64,000 nucleotides of DNA from Eledone cirrhosa (Eukaryota; Mollusca; Cephalopoda; Octopoda; Eledonidae). Made by a program: the position numbers and the translations under genes. Positions 11,390 through 21,842 of this stretch are shown piece after piece. Below the pieces are notes generated by a model, which ran no database searches, was not told the DNA's origin, and saw only the letters and a program-made list of their open reading frames with translations. The stretch covers positions 171,549,244 through 171,613,243 of the forward strand of contig OZ024743.1 of the NCBI GenBank assembly GCA_964016885.1, given 5' to 3'. The first letter of the stretch is position 1. Each line of letters begins with the position of its first letter.

Positions 11390-11451
11390 ACTGCTATATA
11401 TATTTCGATGATAGCCATTGCCATTGAATGGCTATGACCTCATCAGGCAGT
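11390..11451 (-). ncRNA. Hammerhead ribozyme candidate (best-formed)
   Basis: Minus strand: stem I 5' strand ACUGC (11447-11451), CUGAUGA (11440-11446), stem II of 13 positions with one C-C mismatch at pair 4 and a 7-nt loop, GAAA (11403-11406), UAUAUA forming a 2-bp stem III with a 2-nt loop, UA as the predicted cleavage dinucleotide, then GCAGU (11390-11394) closing a 5-bp stem I. All invariant core bases are present. It sits about 220 bp upstream of the minus-strand PLE. Confidence 0.75.
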
Positions 11452-11514
11452 TAGTCAGTTCTTAGATATGCCAGCTCTGTGTTTATGGTGTTGATGGTAT
11501 CAGAGCCTTGGGAC

Positions 11515-11650
<136 letters not shown>

Positions 11651-11653
11651 ATA

Positions 11654-11820
11654 TTTAAGTATCGTGAGAGAGAAGAAGAGGTTTAAAGGGATAAGCGATA
11701 CTTATAGGTAGTTGCCAAAAGGTTGTGTATTTATGCTTAATACTTTTGCCTACAGGGTTAAATATTGGAAGCGTTAATATTTAGCGGGCAAGAAGATAAG
11801 CAGAGCGGTTACAAATGAAA
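11654..11820 (-). mobile_element. PLE terminal segment in inverted orientation
   Basis: On the minus strand this resembles 15690-15890, the sequence downstream of the PLE at 13812-15268. Shared blocks include CTAAATATTAAC and TATCACTTATCC-like segments. It is therefore a pseudo-LTR piece placed head to head with the truncated RT copy starting at 11937. Confidence 0.55.
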
Positions 11821-11900
11821 GGATTACAAAGGAGAATATATACTGTCAGAACATGTTTATATAAACATGTTCTGACAGTATATATTCTCCTTTGTAATCC
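11821..11900. repeat. 80-bp perfect palindrome
   Basis: Bases 11821-11860 are the exact reverse complement of 11861-11900 with no spacer. The symmetry continues a few bases further with one mismatch. It joins the inverted PLE terminus to the forward PLE copy. Confidence 0.95.
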
Positions 11901-11936
11901 GTTCATTTATATATATATATATATATATACAGTGCT

Positions 11937-13075
11937 GATGTTTGTGATTTAGTCGGCCTATTCCTCCTACACACACTTAAAGAGAAATTCCCTAACCATA
12001 TTTTGGGGCTTTACGGCGACGATGGTCTAATACTTTCCCATACCACCATAGACCATAACTTAGATAGATTAAGGAAAGACTTAATAAACACCTTCGCTAG
12101 TTTTAATCTTAAAATTACTATTGACATTAACCTTTCCAATGTTAATTTTCTAGATATAAACATAGATCTGCCTACTGCTTCTTATAAACCATACCATAAA
12201 CCTAATGAAAATTTAAAATACATAAATAAAGGCTCTTGCCATCCTCCTATAGTTTTTAAAAACCTTATCCCTAATATTAGCCGTAGGATCTCCACCCTCT
12301 CTTCCTCAGAAGCTATTTTCAATAAGGCATCCCCTACTATAATAAAGCCCTTCAAAATAGCGGATTTAGCGAACCGATTAAGTACATACCCAACAATACT
12401 AACTCCTTTAAACATAATAATAGGAAAAGAAAAATAATCTGGTTCACCCCCCCCCCCCCCCCTTACTCTTTAGCAGTTAAAACTAAAGTAGGCAAAAAAT
12501 TCCTAGAGCTCTTAGATAAACATTTCCATAGAACACATAGATACTATAAGATCTTCAATAGAAACTGTGTCAAAATTAGCTACTCCTGCCGTCCCCCTAT
12601 TAAATCTTATATCATCAATAAGAAAACACCCAGAGAACATCAAAATTGCTCCTGTAGAGTCAAAAGTGAATTACAAGGTAAATGCAACACCAAAGCCATT
12701 GTATATGCGGCTAAAGTGACAATCATCAGCAACAACCAACCAGCCACCAGCGAACGATATGTGGGTATGACACAAGACAAATTCAAAACGCGTTATTACT
12801 CACATGTCGCATCTTTCCGACATCCAGAAAAAAGATTTACAACAGCTCTGGCTAGCAGAATATGGGATTTGTAAGACCAAAGTATCCAATATAAATTGGA
12901 TTGGTCAATTTTGAACCAATCTAAAGAATATGCAAGAGGAACAAGAAGATGCACACTCTGCATAAGTGAAAAATATTGGATTTTACAGAACCTTAAATCA
13001 ACAAAAACCTGCCTAAACGCAAAAAACAGAAATTTTCACCAGTTGCCCACACATGAAATCACACTTGCTCATATA
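11937..13075 (+). pseudogene. Penelope-like retroelement, 5'-truncated RT plus GIY-YIG endonuclease
   Basis: The copy begins inside RT motif B (SADVCDLVGLFLLHTL) right after a (TA)n. The active site reads LYGDDG instead of LYRDDG. It continues through FLDINIDLPTAS, then by frameshift to NNRKRKIIWFT, a run of 16 C at 12447-12462 that shifts the frame again, KVGKKFLELLDKHF, NCSCRVKSELQGKC (zinc-ribbon with some cysteines out of place), ERYVGMTQDKFKTRYYSHV (GIY-YIG core) and CTLCISEKYWILQNL. It is closely related to the copy at 2800-4405 and inactive. TA repeats lie at the 5' edge and TG/TA at 13430. Confidence 0.78.
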
Positions 13076-13425
13076 AACTTAACTCACTTTCAGATACTTA
13101 TCCTCCATAAACTCTTGTTCTTCACTTTCCTTAAATTATCCTCTTTACAGACTTCTCTTTCTGATTTACTTTCATTTTTAACTTTATTTTTAATTTTATT
13201 TTTATTTTTACTTCACATACACCAGTGAACCCTCCCCCCCCCTACTTTTTGATTCACTTACCTAATATCTTCATATTCCACATTTTACTTCCCCATTTTC
13301 ATTCACTACCTGATAATACTGTCACTTGCGTTTTCAACTCCAGATATATTCTGTTGGTTCGCAGCCGCTTTTATATTTGTACTCATTTATTCATACGGCT
13401 GGTTTATAATTTGTATCTATGCGTG
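13076..13425 (+). other. Probable PLE 3' untranslated sequence
   Basis: T/C-rich non-coding sequence between the endonuclease end and the next microsatellite. No gene seen. Confidence 0.4.
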
Positions 13426-13429
13426 TGAG

Positions 13430-13810
13430 TGTGCATATGTGTGTATACGTTCTGTATATGTATCCGAGCGCCTCCGTATGTGTGCATGCGTGCGTACATA
13501 TATGTGTGTGTATGTGTTTTTATATCTATGTTTTTTACATACTTATTTATACGTGTGTGTGTATGTGGGTTAATATATGTGTATATGTATGTATATATAT
13601 ATATATATATATATGTATGTAAATGTGTGTATGTATATATATATATATATAGTCGCGTACGTACGTGTGATTGGATATACATGTGGCGATATATATGTGC
13701 CTCGTGTGTATGTATGTACGCATGTGTGCGCTTTTGTCTGTACGTATTTATATGTATATATATTTATATATATATATGTGTTTACGTGCGTACTATATTT
13801 TTTTTATTTT
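13430..13810. repeat. TG / TA / TACG microsatellite tract
   Basis: Interrupted TGTATG, (TA)n at about 13591-13612 and 13634-13652, and GTACGTAC segments. The open frames here are repeat artefacts. Confidence 0.9.
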
Positions 13811-13811
13811 T

Positions 13812-15268
13812 TCTATGCCTCCAACCACCCTAAGCAGACTCTCAACTCCATAGTCTATAGTATCTCACATAGAATCTCGAGACTATCCGCCAATGAGGAT
13901 ATCTTCAACCAAGCGGCAGATTACTACAATACGGCCTTGATAAGCGCCGGCTTTAACCGCGGAATTTCCTACATCCCGAACGCTAGCTCTAGAAAACCCC
14001 CCTCATAAAACGAACGTTATAGTAAGCCATACCTATAACCGATCACGCGGCGACCTCGTTGAAGTCGGATATAGTAGAATAGATAACCGCACTAAAGATC
14101 ACGACCCCGGCGATGGTGACCACTGTAGATTACTCGAACGATTCCCCTATTACAAAACCAACAAAGGCGACGGCCTACTACCAACGCCTTCCAACCAACA
14201 TCTTCCTGTACATAAACATGGAAGAGGTAGTGCACCCGAGCATAAAGTGAAAAGTGCACTGAACGGGCGACTGCGCATTAACACACATAAGAGCGGTCAC
14301 CTAGATGGAACCACCCGTAGCAAACGTACAAGGACACGTAATCACCACCGTAACGTCCTATGGTCCCCGCCTACTCTCGGAGTGTGGCCTCCAACATACC
14401 CCGGATGTTCTTCGAAGCCTTAGAGAAGAACTTCCCGCCCAACCATAGGTATAGAAAAATTCTTAATAGGATCAATATAAAAATATCCTTCTCTACTACT
14501 CCTAACCTAGCAGACATCATAGGAACAATGAACCACAGTAAGATCACCAAGACACAGCACCTCGACACAGACGCACCTACACCTGACAATAACTATATCG
14601 GCCTTGACAACTCCCTAATAGCATCCCATAGTGTTGGCAACGGCATCCGCAGACGCAACCAGCATAACCGCGAAATGACTGGGGAACATGCAGGACAAGA
14701 CGTGCGGAATAACAATCGCACCACCCGGCGTGCTGTGGGTTGTAATGGTGCTAACGACGGCTGCGGTAGCGTAGGTAACAACGTAGGCAGCAACAATGAT
14801 AGCCTTACCGTGGGAAATAGACGGAACAGCGACAGAAATTGCAACTGCCGCGACAGAGGACGCTGCCCCCTTAGAGGATACTGCTTGACTGATAGGGTTA
14901 TATATAGATGCACTATAACTAGCCACAATAGCGTTAAACATTATATAGGGGCTACCTCCGGGCCGTTCAAAATGAGGTTTCGAACACATCTCCACTCTTT
15001 CACAAATAAAAAACTTAGACACACCACTTCGCTCGAAGACTACATCACATCACTAAAGGACTTAAACATCATCTTATCCACGCACTGGGATATTGTCGGC
15101 AGGGCTGCACCGTACAACTTCAAGAGGAAATGCGATCTTTGCCTCATGGAGCTCTACCACATCATAACTGCACCCCACGAGCTCATCAACAGCAGAGCTA
15201 AAACAGCGAAAAGTTTAACACATCGCTTAAAAATATCCTTCTTCAGATGGGTTAATGATGAGGAGTGA
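13812..15268 (+). pseudogene. Penelope-like retroelement, C-terminal RT plus intact GIY-YIG endonuclease
   Basis: It starts abruptly at the microsatellite edge in the RT thumb region (ISRLSANEDIFNQAADYYNTAL), passes through a broken stretch (about 14005-14360), then an intact 302-codon frame at 14360-15268. That frame has KNFPPNHRYRKILNR (about residues 25-39) and an unusually long Asn/Gly-rich linker (about 85-155). The zinc-ribbon CNCRDRGRCPLRGYC lies at about 160-174, the GIY-YIG core KHYIGATSGPFKMRFRTHL at about 193-211, and CDLCLMELYHII near residue 260. The endonuclease half has no stops, so this copy is younger or better kept than its neighbours, but without the RT core it cannot move alone. 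Confidence 0.82.
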
Positions 15269-15892
15269 AACCGTGCACCGGATCTCCCTGCAACAAGTCT
15301 TAACACCCCGGCGGGCAGGCGCTGCAAAATAACACCCAGGAAACTATCCTTGCATACCAGACCCAGCCTCAAACGACTCAGACAAACAGATGCGGCAAAA
15401 AAAACTCTCAAAATAAACGTTGATTACATGCGTATCGACAATGTTAAGGTTGTAACCTCATCTCGTAGCGGAAACAAAAATTTGTCCGGGAAAGACTGCC
15501 CTAACACCGGCCAGAGTTACCTTCCTTGACCTGCTGCAAAATCAAAACAAGCTATTTTTGCGAGCAATGAACCTTGACGTGGATTTAACCCCAAAACTCT
15601 TTCCGAGCAATGTAAGGAATACTTTTGATTATTTATGCCCTTGAGAGGCCCAATTGGGCGAAACGTACGTAGGTGCTGTTTTAAATAAACATGTTTTAAC
15701 GGTCTCTTCTCCGATTTCTTACTTTCCCACGTGCTTACGCTCTGCTAACTCTCTTGCCCACTAAATATTAACACTTCGAATATTTAATTCTGCCGGCACT
15801 AGTATCGAGCACCTTTGGCATACGCTACTTGGCAAATAACTATATGTATCACTTATCCTCCCCTTTTTATTCTATCTCTCGATACGTAAATA

Positions 15893-15895
<3 letters not shown>
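15269..15895 (+). mobile_element. PLE 3' terminal region (pseudo-LTR-like)
   Basis: Non-coding sequence downstream of the endonuclease, holding a hammerhead-like segment and a block (15690-15890) repeated in inverted orientation at 11654-11820. It ends at (TA)n. Confidence 0.55.
15632..15678 (+). ncRNA. Decayed hammerhead ribozyme-like segment
   Basis: The hairpin GCCC-AAUU-GGGC is followed by GAAA (15660-15663), CGUACG (2-bp stem III, 2-nt loop) and UA. The 5' core reads UUGAGAG where CUGANGA is expected and stem I pairs poorly, so activity is unlikely. It is in the same sense as, and about 370 bp after, the PLE frame. Confidence 0.4.

Positions 15896-15972
<77 letters not shown>
15896..15972. 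repeat. (TA)n microsatellite
   Basis: About 38 TA units at the 3' edge of the PLE region. Confidence 0.98.
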
Positions 15973-15976
<4 letters not shown>

Positions 15977-16015
15977 TTCAAATATTAAAAAATAGATGTT
16001 CTTGTGATCAATCAA

Positions 16016-16081
16016 ATTTTATTATACATCTTTCAGAGGTACTTGAATCAAGTTCAACAGTACGTCCTCATCAGATAAAAT
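16016..16081 (-). ncRNA. Hammerhead ribozyme candidate
   Basis: Minus strand: stem I AUUUUAU (16075-16081) pairs fully with AUAAAAU (16016-16022). CUGAUGA is at 16068-16074. Stem II has 9 positions with one C-C mismatch at pair 4 and a 15-nt loop. GAAA is at 16031-16034, then GAUGUA and UA. The 6-nt stem III segment pairs only partly, so it may be weakened. No PLE frame is attached; it looks like a solo terminus next to (TA)n. Confidence 0.6.
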
Positions 16082-17068
16082 AAAATGATACATGACATAC
16101 CCTGACATGTTGGATGGTTAAGATTTAATCAAGGTAGTGATTAACTTATGAGAAAACTCAATATTCATACCCTACTAATGAGAACATGCGAAAACGTAAT
16201 AGAATCAATAGACAGGGTGTGAGTAAGAAAAACATTGCTTTAATGTAACAGTTATCGAATTTTTAAAGTTTGAAATACTACTGTAGGACTATAGAGGAAG
16301 ACTATAGATATCTGGAGTTATAATTTTTTAGTTTTTAGTTTGGGAATGCAACTGATAGATAATTAAAGAGAGGGAGAGATAAAGGGGAGTAATTTATGCA
16401 CAAATATTCTTCAAACACATATAAACATGTATAGACTTGGCGGTTAAATTTCAAAATATTTAATTTATGTTATTTTAGGGTAACGAATCAAAATTTTAGG
16501 TTTTAAAAGTTGATGGTTATTTGTGTTATAAATTTTATAAATGTGTTAAATTTCTAAAATTCAAAGTTTTATGAAAACAAATTTAAAGGATTTACTAGGC
16601 ACGCGAAAGAAAATGATGTACTGTTCAATATTCACGCAAAGGTAATATTTAACGATATTACTTGTAACAGTGTCAACATATTCCATATGGAATATGTTGA
16701 CACTGTATTTACAGTTATAAGTATTTACAGTTATAATTATCAAAGAATTTATTGTTAAATAGTTATAGTGTCTAAATTATAACAATTAAACCAGAGTTTT
16801 CGGCTGTAAATATATATATATGTTGCCATAGGTTATGTATATCAACCTGGCAACATGTTCTTTTCAAACGTTATATTTGTTTGTATTTATCGGTAAAAAT
16901 CGGTATTTGCTGTAAAAATATAGCCATATGCATTGGTCACTTCTTTTTCTTGGTGTCACACTTTCTTAACTTTGTTTTTACACTGGACTTTTCGAAGCAT
17001 TGAGTGCTTTGTGTATGCCTCAAACAATTCGATTGGTATCTGTTATACTGCAGCTACAACTTCAAATT
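16082..17068. other. AT-rich non-coding stretch with two palindromes
   Basis: No gene seen. It contains a 40-bp perfect palindrome (16667-16706) and an imperfect hairpin at 16822-16858 (ATGTTGCC...GGCAACAT). Confidence 0.6.
16667..16706. repeat. 40-bp perfect palindrome
   Basis: 16667-16686 is the exact reverse complement of 16687-16706 with no spacer (centre CCATATGG). Confidence 0.95.
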
Positions 17069-17073
17069 ATACC

Positions 17074-17111
<38 letters not shown>
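17069..17111. repeat. (ATT)n microsatellite at the 3' edge of the R4-like LINE
   Basis: About 14 ATT units. On the LINE sense (minus) strand these are AAT repeats. Confidence 0.97.
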
Positions 17112-17112
<1 letters not shown>

Positions 17113-17207
17113 TCTTTGAGTCTCAGTCATCCAGTTAACTAACATCTCATTGATGATAGTTAACTGGAAAGTTTGTTGAGATGATTATCAAGCCACTACC
17201 TGCAGCC

Positions 17208-17783
17208 TCAGATATTCAGGACGTATCGGAGGGTTCTTGCTGTTCTCAGCAAGCATGCCTTTTGAAGCGTTCCAAAAAGCGTGAAGGGGCCAATTTTCTT
17301 TAACCATCTCTGGAAACTTTTTGAGATAGTCCCTAGTGCGCCTATGACAATCGGGATCACTTTGACCTCATGGCAGTTCCAAATCCTTTTTACCTCCCAC
17401 TTTAAGTCCTGGTATCGGTTAATTTTCTCCCTCTCCTTCTCTTGCACTCTCGTGTCGAATGGGCAGGCCACATCCACAATCAGGCACGATCTTTTTTCTT
17501 TGTCCAAAACCACCAGGTCAGGTCTATTGTGTTCCAGTTTCTTGTCCGTCTGTATCCTAAAATCCCACAGCACCTTCACCTGATCGTTTTCTATCACCGC
17601 CTCTGGCTTATGCTCATACCACTTCTCAGAATGTGGTAAATTGTTTACTTTGCATAGGTGCCAGTGGATCACCCTGCCCATCACATCATGTCTCCAGCCC
17701 TTATTGTGAGTCTGGGCTAGGTGTTTACACTCGGATACAATGTGAGCCACAGTCTCCTCTCTCTCTCTCCACAGATCCTGCAC
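17208..17783 (-). pseudogene. R4/Dong-like LINE restriction-like endonuclease domain
   Basis: 191 codons following the RT after a second frameshift. The finger tail reads EETVAHIVSECKHLAQTH. The nuclease core follows as NRPDLVVLDKEKRSCLIVD (PD..D..D/K pattern), VACPFDTRVQEKEREKINRY and DLKWEVKRIW, then VIPIVIGALGTISKSF. This is the REL-endonuclease that nicks the target in R2-group LINEs. The frame is open but detached from its RT. Confidence 0.85.
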
Positions 17784-19323
17784 AGTGGGCTAGCCTCCTC
17801 CTTGTAAATATGGTGTTTCAACCACTTCGATTTTAGGGCCTGCTCCTGCGCAGCCATTAACATTCCTTCTGTAGCCTTTTTAAGGTCTCCTCTTTTCAAC
17901 CAGTTCCATGTCTTTGGATCTCTAAATTCAGTTTTCTCAAAGAAGGTACTATGAAGGGATTTTTCCTGAAGGCTGCTCTTTCTCCACGTTGTTATTTCCT
18001 CCTTGGACATCCCCTGGCCTATTGTCCCATCCTTTAGTACAGTTCTGAGCATTGGCTCCTTACTATCAGTCACGTATTTGTGTAGGTTGTTTTTCTCCAT
18101 CTGAACACAGTCCTCTATGCTGATAAGACCTCTTCCACCCTCAGATCTCCTTAAGTAGAGTCTATCGACATCACTCCTCTTGTGGAACATATTGTAGATA
18201 GTCAATAGCTTCCTAGTCTTCCTATCCATTTCTTTTTGTTCAGCAACATTCCATCTGAGAATTCCCGCACTGTACCTAATAATAGACACAGCTCGGGAAT
18301 TTACTGCACTTATAGCATTCCTACTGTTCAGATGTAACTTTAATACGCTCCTTACTCTCCGAAGGTACTCAGTTCTTATCAATTCCTTCATTTTTTTGTT
18401 CTTGATGTCATCAGCCTCCAGAACGCCCAAATACTTGTATCTTTCCTCAGATACAATTTCTTTTATCATCTCACCTGTTGGTATCTGGATTCCGTTACTT
18501 CTGCTCCACTTACCCCTCCACATCACAATGACTCCACACTTACTAATACCAAATTGCATACATATATCATTGCTGAAAATACGGACAGTGTCAACAAGCA
18601 CATCCAACTCCTTCTCACTCTTCCCGAAGAGCTTAAGATCGTCCATGAAGAGGAGGTGATTGATGGTAAGCCCTCCCTTTCCCAACCTGTATCCTGCTCT
18701 CACTTTTCGCAGTACACTGGTCAGGGGCATCAGGGCAAGGACAAACAACAGAGGGGACAGACTATCTCCCTGGAAAATACCTCTCTTGATCTTCACGCTT
18801 CCCAAGGATTCTCCAGTTGATGTTAACTCTGTTTCCCAGGACTTCATACTTTTGCCCAACAACTGCCTGATGTTATCTGCCACCTTGAAGATCTCAGGCT
18901 TTTGGTGATCCAAGAATGAGGCACCATGTCAAATGCCTTTTTGTAGTCTATCCATCCCATAGCAAGACCAGTGTGTCTCCTCTTGAAATTCCTCATTACC
19001 ATCTTATCAATAAGTAACTGGTCCTTTGTACCACGTGACTTCTTTCGGCATCCTTTCTGTTCGTCCGGTAACAAGTTGTTTGTGTGGAGGTGATGGTAGA
19101 TTTCCTCAGACATAATGCTTGTCAACAGTTTCCACATTACGGACAGACATGTGATAGGTCTATAGTTGGTAACATCATTACCCTTGATTCGGTCTTTCAT
19201 TATCAGAACTGTGGTACCTTTTGTCAACCACTCTGGTACCTCACCTGACATCAAGCAGTCATTGAACATGGTTATCAGTTTCGAGTGGAGGGATGTTATG
19301 TTTTTAATCCAATACCCCTGCAC
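17717..19323 (-). pseudogene. R4/Dong-like LINE reverse transcriptase
   Basis: Two overlapping frames (18844-19323 and 17717-18913) form one RT broken by a frameshift near 18900. Visible motifs: NYRPITCLSVMWKLLTSI (finger), GWIDYKKAFDMVPHSWI (catalytic motif A), GIFQGDSLSPLLFVLALMPL (motif B), HLLFMDDLKLFG (catalytic motif C, about 18630-18665) and DICMQFGISKCGVI. The thumb follows with RYSAGILRWNVAEQKEMDR and RGLISIEDCVQMEKNNL. The frame ends at the finger CRICGERE. It primes reverse transcription on nicked target DNA in functional relatives; this copy is broken. Confidence 0.85.
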
Positions 19324-19663
19324 ACCATCTGGGCCAGGTGATTTCCAGTTGGTTAGTATTTTGGCCGCCCCTTAAGAGTTTCAACTGTGATACTCAAATC
19401 AGTTTGTTGGCGTGCCTGTTCACTGATCTCCTTCTGTACTGTCTCAATCCACACTGCCTGGTCATTATGTTTAACATCCTGCTCCCATATTCCTCTCCAG
19501 AATGTTTTAGTTTGTTCCGCCTCAGGGATCAAGACGTTGCCTCTTTCTTTCCCTTCAAGCTGTCCAAACAGCATCTTCTGGTTGTTGTCGAACATGCGGT
19601 TCTGTCTATACTGGCTGACTCTGTTCTCGCATCGCCTGATTTTTGCACTTTTTGCTACAATGC

Positions 19664-19691
<28 letters not shown>
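19664..19691. repeat. (ATT)n microsatellite between two LINEs
   Basis: About 9 ATT units with one ACT interruption. It borders the 5' edge of the R4-like LINE and the 5' edge of the Tx1-like LINE. Confidence 0.95.
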
Positions 19692-19695
<4 letters not shown>

Positions 19696-19908
19696 TATTG
19701 GCGACCTACGTAGTAAATCGTATCATCGTGAGCTCCGCAAAGGTTTGTTATTTCCGTTTGTTAAAAAATGCCATTTATGGAAAATTTTATTTTTAACTGT
19801 TTATAAGCGCACATACATTGTTTTCCGAAAAGGACACCCAAAAAGATTGGGGCCTTGTGCCCAAAATTTAAACTTTTATGATTATCAAAAAATTTCTTTG
19901 AAAAAAAA

Positions 19909-21826
19909 ATGGCTAATTCACCTATGCACCAAGCAGCTGGGAGCCTTCCTCACAAACTAACACCTCACACCGACTCCACCATAGTAAACATTACTACGTT
20001 TGCCAACACAAATAATTTAAGCAGTAGCAATATTTTAAATTTGTCTCAGGCACACATTCATTTCCCGACATTACCAATGACTGCAGGTGTTAAAGCCGCC
20101 ACCAACACCACCACCGCCGCGACAACCACCACCGCGACAACAGAAACAAAAGGAAAAAATAAATCAACTCGTGATGTCGAAATGTTTTCAACCAAAATGG
20201 ACTCTTCCACACCGAACACCACTGACGTCACCACCACCACAACTGAAACTAAAATTAATAATAACAAAAAATAACGATAACAACAACAGCAACAATGACA
20301 TAAAAAAACCACCCTGAGTTTTGCCAGAGTAGCAAAACAGTGCGAAACATTTACAGTAACTCAGGAGGAATTAGAAAATGCCAAAAAAATGGTAAAGAAG
20401 ATGCGCAAATGGTCAGCCTCCCCCCACACACACCTAATAAAATGGAGCATCGGCGCCAATGCACCGTGTCGTATCGAACAATTAATGTAAAATCGCGCCG
20501 AGTGGAACGGGCATCCGAGTCCCAAATCAAAAAAGCTTTGGGACATGTGTGGGCAAGAAAAACCCGCATCAGACGTTGGCAGGAGTATGGAACCGTGGAC
20601 GTGTTCTTTGAAACACCAGAGGAGGCTAGAGAACACTCCATGGCCCCATTAAGAAGTGATGACTTCACACTCGTCCCAAGCTATTGTGGCCAGAGACTCG
20701 TAAAGATCAGGGTGACCCACGTTCCACCGGCCATCGAAATTTCCTGGCTAATAGCGGCCGTCCTCGCCGGCATCGAAGCCAACACAAAGATAATAGCAAT
20801 AGCAAAAGAAAAGCAGGAGAACTGGTCCGGATCTGGGATGGAGCTCCTGATCCAAGGGGACCAAAAAAGCATTGAGGAGATCCCAGAGGTAATAGACCTC
20901 ACTGACGGCAGCCACCTTACCGTAATTGTCGAGGGCAGAAGGCTAAAAGGTTGAGGCCACCTCTCCTACCCACCCCAGTGACTCAACCATCAACACCACC
21001 AGTAGCAGAGATGGCAGCAACAAATGTAGCAGCAACAACAGAAGCAACTATAACAGCAACAACCCCAGCAACAGTAGCAAAACCAACATCACCACAACCA
21101 GCAAAACCAACACCACCACCACCCAACGCTTCAGAACTAGCACCAGCGCCTACACCATCCACCACGCCACAACCAAAACTAACGCCTGTGGAGGATTTTC
21201 CACTCCCCGGCCTATCACAACTGAAGACAGATTGTGACGACGAAGAGTGGGAAACGGTATCTGGAAAAAAGAAAAAAAGAAACCAAAAAAGAAAAAATTC
21301 TCTTCCTTCCCCCTCCAAAAACAAAATACAGAGGGAAACAACTAAATTAACAAACAAAAAAGTTAGGACAGATATGCCACCAGCATCACCAACCCCATCA
21401 CCCCATACACCAACACCATCACCATCATTAACTCCAACACCACCATCACCTACACCACAAAAGTCACCAAAATGCGAAACAGAAACAAACCCACAACAAA
21501 CGCAAACAAAACAAAACAACCAAAACGATACACACTACACAGCATTAAATTTGAACAACAAGCAATTATTACACTACATCCAACACAACACCAGCATCAC
21601 AGAAAAAGACTACACAACAACCCAAAAATTCACACCACTTCCACACATTCAAATCACTCGCATCACACAGAAAACGTACATGACACTAAAACAAAAATTC
21701 CCCAAAGACATCGGAGACTTCCGACAAGCACTCTCCAGGAGGATTTATAAGGACATCGTTCCTGAGGAGGCCACAAGCAGTGAAAAGGATGGAAAAACCG
21801 TCCTTCCTCTACGAGAAGTAAGGTAA
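19909..21826 (+). pseudogene. Tx1-like LINE ORF1 (gag-like)
   Basis: Starts ATGGCTAATTCACC after an A-run, the same ATGGC context as the other two copies. It has a Thr/Asn-rich N-terminus; a frameshift near 20275-20340; a conserved block with VERASESQIKKALGHVW and LVPSYCGQRLVKIRVTHVP; then SWLIAAVLAGIEANTKI and IEEIPEVIDLTDGSHL (20340-20954). The expected zinc knuckle is lost at a frameshift near 20955. A Pro/Thr/Ala-rich tail with a basic KKKKRNQKRK patch follows (20951-21826). ORF1 proteins of this group bind the element RNA. It is inactive. Confidence 0.75.
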
Positions 21827-21842
21827 GTGGTCTTTCCCATCT

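Larger units (their letters stand above)
17112..19663 (-). mobile_element. R4/Dong-like non-LTR retrotransposon
   Basis: A 5'-truncated LINE lying exactly between two (ATT)n arrays. It has an N-terminal piece (19353-19595), RT (17717-19323) and a restriction-like endonuclease (17208-17783). The protein order RT, CCHC-like finger, PD-(D/E)XK endonuclease defines the R2/R4 group. The RT and the DICMQFGISKC segment look most like R4/Dong, whose Bombyx member is known from TAA repeats. Confidence 0.75.
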
